In this document: positions 57,945-64,000 of the stretch, in pieces
How positions within the stretch are numbered: position 1 is the stretch's first letter
Layout of the letters: each line of letters starts with the position of its first letter
DNA from: Thamnidium elegans
Lineage: Eukaryota; Mucoromycota; Mucoromycetes; Mucorales; Mucoraceae
NCBI GenBank assembly: GCA_025201345.1
Contig: JAIXMG010000023.1
Coordinates: 372,001 to 436,000, forward strand
Length of the DNA: 64,000 nt
Direction of reading: 5' to 3'
Notes under the pieces: model-generated
The model's input: the letters and a program-made list of their open reading frames with translations, nothing else
Databases searched by the model: none
Told to the model about the DNA's origin: nothing
Translations under genes and position numbers: made by a program

Positions 57945-59113
57945 AGTTATAAATAATAAAAAAAAAATATGTATACATAGTTTTTATATATATATATATC
58001 TTGTGATAGCGTGATTTAATGATTACTTCAATCATGAGAATTCCCTTTTTCTCCGCCCCTTTTATGTATGATAGTAAAACTTTTTTTATTTACTTTTTTT
58101 TTTTTTGTTGCCAACAGGATAATTTCATACACAAAAAAAAAAAAACTAGAGGAAAAGAACTTTTTTTCTTGTGTATGTTTAAAAAAAAGTATTGTGATGA
58201 GGGGGCTTCATAAAACTGAACACTTGATTTTTTTATTTTATTTTGGGACGGCAACCGGGGACATGGTAACCCATGGTTGCCTAGTAACTGCTAAATTAAG
58301 AAGGGTAAAATCATTTTCTTGTAAATAGTGTTCGGAATACGCCATGTGTTTTTATATATATTTATTTGGCGTACTTTTAATAGTTATCCTTTTAGTGATG
58401 CTTGTGTCAAATTCTGAGGTTTATGGTGCGCCAAAGCAACATTCATTTAGGATTAAAACAAAATAGATCTTTCTCTTCTCTTCGTCAACAATGTCAGAGT
58501 TACTGTACGATCCACACTCTTCAACTGCATCTGCCATACGTTGTCGCTGAATATGTGAGGTGGGACTTCGTTATTGACGGATTCCAAGGACCCTCTTTGT
58601 CAAAGTAAAAAGAGACAGTCGTGTATGCTGCTTTATAAAGTGTCCAATATCTATATATTGTTAAAAAGGAAAAGACTTGTAAAAAAAAAAATAGTAGATT
58701 GAGTCTATTTGGTCATGCAATCTATTTAATCATTTTTACTGCTTGTTTTTACGACAGGTTTCATGCAAGAAGCTCAAAAAAAATTAGACATTTTTTTTGG
58801 GGGGATAGCCCTGAGGATCCCTGACCAATATTAAATCTTATGCTACGCATAAATATGAAATGCAGACGAGTATTTTTTAACTCCCTTCTCCTCTCTTCAT
58901 TTCTATATATATATATATATACAGCAAACGTCATTTTACTTGAAAAGACAGCAACATGCAACAACAACAACAACAAAAGCCTAGTAAGGAACTATGCATA
59001 AAGAGGTATATCCAAAACGCACTGTCGGGACTGGGATTTAATTTTTTCTAAAAAATGGGTAAAAAGAAGAAATAAATACAAAGAGAGTTTATTATATATA
59101 AAGAGAGAAAGGA
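57945..59113. other. Intergenic region with RFX-like sites
   Basis: About 1.2 kb between the tropomyosin stop and the stop of the FYR gene, with no clear gene. Open frames at 58068-58328 and 58402-58608 (FVIDGFQGPSLSK end) lack family matches and splice partners. It contains the X-box-like palindromes at 58250-58288, a (TA)n run at 58905-58921 and a CAA run near 58955-58976. Confidence 0.45.
58265..58288. promoter_or_regulatory. Overlapping RFX (X-box)-like sites
   Basis: GTTGCC-T-AGTAAC at 58276-58288 fits the X-box consensus of RFX factors (GTNRCC, 0-3 spacer, RGYAAC). It overlaps GGTAAC-CCAT-GGTTGCC at 58265-58281, a second inverted arrangement. A further GGCAAC half-site lies at 58250-58255. 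Fungal RFX proteins (Crt1/Rfx1, Sak1) bind such sites. The target gene is unclear because both flanking genes end towards this region. Confidence 0.4.
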
Positions 59114-59509
59114 TTATACGTAGTTATAAGTTGAATTCCACATATCTTGTTGAGATTTTAATTCATCTGGCGTATTCATGATTTGATGTAACGTACTTTT
59201 TTTATAAAACTTTTCTTGTTTATTAAACGACGAATCATAGCCATTACTTAGCGCTGCATTAATGTCTTGTTTTGATGGTTTTTTATTTGCACTTCCCATA
59301 ATCTCCAAGTTGGTAATCTTTTTTTGCGCTGCCGCCGCCACACCTGCTGCTGTACGCTGATGCATTACATCGAATTTTTGCCAAACATAGTTTTCACATT
59401 GATCAGCATTAGGAAGGTCTTGAATCATTTTAGCAATCGTTGCATGTGTAAATCCATAATAATCAGGTCCAGAAGCTATTACAGAGTTTTAGAAGTTGCT
59501 GCAAGGAAT

Positions 59510-59552
<43 letters not shown>

Positions 59553-59742
59553 TTACCAGAATTTGAATGGCCTCTATTTCTTATCTCGTTGGCAGACTTT
59601 ACGATAGCTGTCCAAACACCAGTAGCAGAATTTGCAATGATTGGATTTTGAGGACAATCTTCAGCAACTACACGAAACTAAAACGGTTGGTTTTTTTTTT
59701 TTCATTAGGTACATATGTTTATATATTTATATATAAAAATAC

Positions 59743-59773
<31 letters not shown>

Positions 59774-60538
59774 ATATACCTTTGGACCTTGTTCACCATT
59801 TTCTTCTACAGAGCAAGTATAAGTCGTATTTGTGGTAGGGTTAGTCATACTAAGATATGTTCTAATAAAGGAAATTTTAAATAATTGAATACAGTAAAAA
59901 AATAATTATTATTCGTACCTGCTAATTTTGAATCCAGGTGGCCAAATATAACGATCATTATGATACGTGGCAATGGGTAATACATTCCCTAAAGAATGAA
60001 CCGTAATAATACCAACTCTAGCAGGTAACTTGTACTGACCATTTTGAAACATTTCTAGTGGTTGCACTCTTCTTAATTTCTGTTCTACAGGATCCTTTCT
60101 TATCCTTTTCGGCCTAGAAGAATTTAATACCAAATCAATTTCTCGATTTCTTTTCTCATTTATAAATGTAGGGGTTGGTGTATTAGGAGAATCAACTACT
60201 AGTTTTTCACTGTTCATTTGTAATAACAATAATTTATCTAAAAGAATTCTATTCTTTACTTGCTTACTAAACTGTCTAATTATTTATTTTATTTTTTTGT
60301 GTGTCATATATACCTTTTTTCCTTTGATACTTGAAATAACCGCTTTTTCACACGATTCAAATCATTAATTAAACTTTTATTTCTCTGTTTCTTGTGGTAA
60401 TTGTTATTTTAGGTTTTTTTTACACTTATATATATACCTTAATATATATATATATACCTGTGTTAACTCATTATTTTTTATCTGTATCAACTCGTACTGA
60501 ATATCGCTTATAACTGAATTTTTGTTATGGTTCGTCAT
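59114..60538 (-). CDS. FYR-domain nuclear protein (TBRG1-like)
   Basis: Six exons join in frame (60538-60458, 60390-60314, 60248-59919, 59861-59780, 59677-59557, 59475-59114) for 350 residues. The N-terminal 75 residues form a leucine-rich coiled coil (NRVKKRLFQVSKEK then ILLDKLLLLQ). A basic stretch SSRPKRIRKDPVEQKLRRVQ could be a nuclear signal. FYRN sequence: LPARVGIITVHSLGNVLPIA, RYIWPPGFKISRTYLSM. FYRC: YTCSVEENGEQGPKFRVVAE, SATGVWTAIVKSANEI and SGPDYYGFTHATIAKMIQDL. FYR domains occur in chromatin proteins such as MLL and TBRG1. The coiled coil before FYR fits TBRG1 best. The intron after exon 5 has a 30-plus T tract (A on the plus strand, 59512-59550). Confidence 0.88.
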
Positions 60539-61336
60539 TAACAAAAGCAATGTTGCATAGGCAAAATAATAAAAAAGTGAGAGATGAGTAAAGAGAAAAG
60601 AAGAAACAGGGAAAAGGATAAAAAAAAAAAGAGGTTCCTATATAGTATGACGTAAACCGCAGTGCCTTCCCAGTTTCAATTGGACATTTGAAACCATTGG
60701 TCATATGTACCTGTATAAAAAATTATTCTTTATTCTAAAATTGTACTGTGCTTCCAGCCTGAATTTATTAAAGAAAACACTACCCACTGTTTTCGAATAA
60801 TTTTGGACATTTGTGCGAAGCTAATGTACCCAGTTTTTCGACCCGATTTCTGGTCAAAACAGTCATAAGGTTCTTTATTTAAGCATTCAGGGAAGACAAT
60901 TATATAGAATATTGCATGAACTTTTGTAAATGTTCAATAGGAACATATTTGCTTCTTCAAATTAACTTTCACATCACTCGGTTTAATAAAAATAAAATGT
61001 AGAGCAATATTTATTATAACTAATATTCAACTAACCTATTAAAATTAATAGTTTTTTTTTTTTTTTTTTTTTTTTTTTGGGTATCAAGGTCCTATCCAAA
61101 GATACTTCTTTTGCATAGTGTATGAAGTTATCCTTTCACTTGGTACCTATTCTATGGTAACTTTTACCAGTTTGCATTATTTAATTACAAAAATTTAAAA
61201 AGCATCGAATATAAATCAAGACTTTTTTTACTGCCATAATTAAACTACATGACTTACTCAATTTTTCTAGCTCAAACTAAAAGGTTTACTGTCACCTTCA
61301 ACTTGTCAACCCTTTTTCTTTCAGTTCGATTTGAAA
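60539..61336. other. Divergent intergenic region
   Basis: About 800 bp between two genes transcribed away from each other. It contains a poly-T of about 27 at 61052-61078 and no coding stretch. Promoters for the FYR and RRM genes must lie here. Confidence 0.45.
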
Positions 61337-61408
61337 ATGGATCAATTTGATACAAGAAAACGCTTTTATGCACACAAACCAATCATACCATCCACAGCTT
61401 GTACGTGA
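61337..61408 (+). other. Possible upstream open reading frame or alternative exon
   Basis: ATG at 61337 opens 23 codons (MDQFDTRKRFYAHKPIIPST onward) ending at TGA 61406-61408. A GTACGT donor lies within it, but splicing from there to the AG before 61505 leads into a stop, out of frame with the RRM gene. It is therefore more likely a leader uORF than the true start. Confidence 0.35.
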
Positions 61409-61516
61409 CTTTGTCATACATTCTATCACGCAAACTTATTTCCCAAAAAAAAAAAAAAATACACCTGTCCTTTCTCTCTCTCTCTTACTTTTTTTTTAAT
61501 ATAGTCGTTAAAACCA

Positions 61517-62734
61517 ATGGAGTCGAGTGACGAAACGTTGAGCGATATAAACCCGCCTCTAGTAGTAAGACAACTTTTCATTGGCAATGTAGGTAGAATA
61601 AAAACCAGAAAGAGAGGGAGAAACTTGAAACCCAGAATACTTATTCATATTAGCTATCATATCGACTTCGTTGGCAAGATGTTAAAGACTTGTTTAAAAA
61701 AGCAGGTCATGTCGTAAGAGCCGATGTCGCAATGCACGGCAATAACCAGTCGAAGGGTCACGGGTTTGTTTTATACACCTGTGTTGAAGATGCTCAAAAG
61801 GCCATTGGTAAAAAAAAGTATAGTTTATATATATTATAAACTAACTTTGAAGTGATCAAGATATGTTTCATAGATACAAGTGGTCAGGGCGCGTGATCGA
61901 AGTTCGAGCCGATAATAGCTATACCGAGGATGATAAGGTACAAAAAAAAAAGAAGGTATATCACATTAGAAAAATATATATATTAAACTATATTGGTATC
62001 ACCTTATACATCCCGAAAAGTCCATAGATTCCACAGACGATGATTGTAAACAGTTGTTTGTTGGAAATGTATAGTATATACTTTAGTAAAAAAGATCCCT
62101 TTTTTCTAATATATATGCATACATATATATATTACATAGGTACCATTTCATTGTCAGTGGAGAGATTTAAAAGACCTGTTTAAAAAAACGGGTCCCGTCG
62201 TACGTGCAGATATAGCAATGCATTACGATGGCCAAAGTCGTGGTTTCGGTACCGTACTATTCAATACGCATCAAGATGCAAAAGATGCAATTGGTAAAAA
62301 AAAAAAAAAAAAAAAAAAAAACTTTTCGAGATAAATAATATAATTGAAACATTTTTTGAACAATAGGATTATATAATGGATATCGATTTCATAATAGAAT
62401 CTTAAAGGTTCATTTTGATAAATTTGAAGCAGGCCGTCAAAAATGTACAGAGGATGAAAAGGGAGTGTTTGAATTAAGGGAGATCAACGATCCAGCTTCA
62501 GTCGAATTATTGAGACAGACGTACGCTACACCTACTTACCCTACAACATATTCAAATTACTATAATACATTGTATGCTTATAATGCACAACAGTGGGTCC
62601 CACCTCCGCCCCCTCCTTTACCACTTTACTTACAAGAAAGTGAAATGTTATCTCTATCTGCCTCTTTAGATAATATAAATTTAAACCAAGGTTCAGCTGG
62701 TCTGAGAGATAATGTCTATTCATGGTACATATAA
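61517..62734 (+). CDS. Two-RRM RNA-binding protein (GBP2/HRB1-like)
   Basis: Six exons join in frame (61517-61588, 61654-61817, 61874-61937, 62021-62068, 62140-62293, 62367-62734) giving 289 residues from the ATG at 61517 (context accaATGg). RRM1: RQLFIGN (RNP2), LRWQDVKDLFKKAGHVVRAD, SKGHGFVLYT (RNP1) and WSGRVIEVRAD. RRM2: KQLFVGN, CQWRDLKDLFKKTGPVVRAD, SRGFGTVLFN and LYNGYRFHNRILKVHFDKFE. The C-terminus is Tyr/Pro-rich with VPPPPPPLPLYLQ. The two similar RRMs with the WQDLKDLF form resemble fungal GBP2/HRB1-type poly(A) RNA-binding proteins of mRNA export. The exon 4 acceptor lacks a good pyrimidine tract but is needed for frame. Confidence 0.82.
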
Positions 62735-63223
62735 TAATAATAATAAACTGACATCTTAACATACAAATTTTTTTTTACGAGTAAAAAGACTTATAATGTA
62801 CTTATATATTATACTTTTAAACCAGTTCACAGCCTTCAAGTTCATATTTGTAGAGGTTATTATTGTAAGTTAACAATAGATTTTAAAAGTTAATAAAGTA
62901 TTCCAAGTGCAAGTTTTATACACACAGGAAAATCGTCATATCTGACATATTTTATTACACACTGATTGAAATCAGAAACATTCTTTTTAAATATGCGTAT
63001 TATATTTTAGAGATGAAGGCTAACAGTGTTAGCATAGTCGCATACTTTTTGATATGATCATATTACCAACCTTTAACTTTCACAACATTTATATTAAAGA
63101 AACTACTCAAATAAGCACTAAAAAAAAAGTATATTTATGGCACTTATTAGATGAAAAAATTACTTTGTAATTTTACCTCTAAACGTATCACGATATTTTT
63201 AAGAAAAAAAACAAAAAAGATAT
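62735..63223. other. Intergenic region, no gene seen
   Basis: AT-rich 3' flank of the RRM gene, and on the minus strand the 3' side of the tRNA gene. The T-run following the tRNA (A-run on the plus strand at 63204-63218) is a fitting RNA polymerase III terminator. Confidence 0.5.
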
Positions 63224-63296
63224 TGGAGTAGCTGGGCGTCGATCCCAGTGCCTCTCACATGCTAAGCGAGCGCTCTACCATTTGAGCTACAACCCC
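63224..63296 (-). tRNA. tRNA-Ala (AGC)
   Basis: The minus strand folds as a 73-nt tRNA. The acceptor stem GGGGTTG pairs with CTACTCC apart from one U:U, and includes the G3:U70 pair that identifies alanine tRNA. The D-arm region holds the A box (TAGCTCAAATGG). The anticodon loop TTAGCAT gives AGC, the T-arm has GGATCGACGCC as B box, and the discriminator base is A. There is no intron. A T-rich terminator follows. Confidence 0.93.
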
Positions 63297-64000
63297 TTTT
63301 GTTACACGAAAATAGCCTAATTTTAGCACCCATATCTTAAACAAAAAAATCCTGGAAATTATTTTTCTAACTCTCGCAATAATAATGCTACAGAGATATC
63401 CAATTAACCATTTAAAAGCGACAAATTTAGACGTTTTTACGGTACTAAGAATGTATTTTTATTCTTGCTATACCTCGAGAAATCAAGCTTCAAAGTTTTA
63501 GACTACAAACACTACAATGACTACATGGACCACAAATAGCTATATTCACTACAAAAACTCCTTTTTTTTAATAGCTGTAATGTATAGAGCAACATCTTTT
63601 GAACATTTTTTATTAAAAGAGTAGGGTTCTATGGTGTTGTCCTGATTTCATATACGTTTTTTAAAAAGGTCGGTACGAAAAATCAAAAAATTTATGTAAA
63701 TTTTTAGATAAAACTCAGGCAGACGGTAGTAGTGATTCTCAGACATCAGTTACTCACGCTGTAGTAAACAAAATCACATTATTCAAGATAAGATCCGAAA
63801 TTCAAGAGCTTAAGATTTTTAATGAAACCATGAATTAAAAGTAATATCATATAAAAAAATGAATTAGAGTATGTAGTACATAAAAGTGACAATTGCTGAG
63901 CAGAAAAGACGTTCGTTTCTCGAAAAAAAAAAATATGATACTTAGCAAATAGGTACAAAAAGTTTAAAATCTCGGCAAACAATCAATCTCTTATAGGAAA
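63297..64000. other. Terminal intergenic region, no gene seen
   Basis: AT-rich sequence upstream of the tRNA. The minus-strand frame at 63779-63982 has no coding texture. Nothing further can be supported. Confidence 0.45.

Overview
This window looks like nuclear DNA of a filamentous fungus, most likely an early-diverging one of the Mucorales type (inference). It is AT-rich, with many homopolymer A/T tracts. Genes carry several short introns (about 45-100 bp, mostly GT-AG). The gene set includes PIL1, ATE1, VMS1, a HAL-type kinase, VDAC, alpha-tubulin and CSC1. The mobile-element relics (IS630/Tc1, piggyBac-like, Fanzor/TnpB-like, a TIR element) also fit that group. About 24 genes are intact or nearly so, and exon joins were checked for reading-frame continuity in most of them.

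Layout. 0-0.7 kb: C-terminus of a probable condensin subunit (Ycg1/CAP-G). 0.7-4.8 kb: gene-poor. 4.9-11.2 kb: a small Cys/His protein, a GNAT acetyltransferase, eisosome protein PIL1, GPN2 GTPase and arginyltransferase ATE1; all but the first are on the minus strand. 12.5-19.4 kb: a decayed Hsp70-like gene, an intact type I DnaJ protein, a broken IS630-type transposase and another relic. 20-25.6 kb: TIP41 and a PHO80-like cyclin whose coding ends overlap tail to tail, a Fanzor-like relic, and VMS1. 28-34.8 kb: mitochondrial scramblase, pseudouridine-phosphate glycosidase, sorting nexin 4, and two GPI-anchored wall-type proteins. 36.3-37.9 kb: an intact transposase-derived gene that has lost its catalytic acids and gained four copies of an NWQGI motif. 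38-41 kb: VDAC and alpha-tubulin.

41-49 kb is a rearranged segment. The 3' flank of the tRNA-guanine transglycosylase gene (QTRT1, 47.6-49.0 kb) occurs a second time directly upstream of alpha-tubulin, joined to a scrap of QTRT1 exon 1/intron 1. Between the two copies lie a piggyBac remnant, a hairpin-rich stretch, a 531-bp terminal-inverted-repeat element and a poorly understood multi-exon gene. 49.6-62.7 kb is dense with housekeeping genes: VAP/SCS2, mitochondrial 2-thiouridylase, HAL-family kinase, CSC1/OSCA channel, a short tropomyosin, a FYR-domain nuclear protein and a two-RRM RNA-binding protein. A tRNA-Ala(AGC) lies at 63.2 kb.

The genes are ordinary eukaryotic neighbours rather than one pathway. 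Two themes recur: protein-fate control (ATE1, VMS1, DnaJ) and membrane or contact-site biology (PIL1, SNX4, VAP, CSC1, scramblase). The most novel item is the NWQGI-repeat, catalytically dead transposase derivative at 36.3-37.9 kb.
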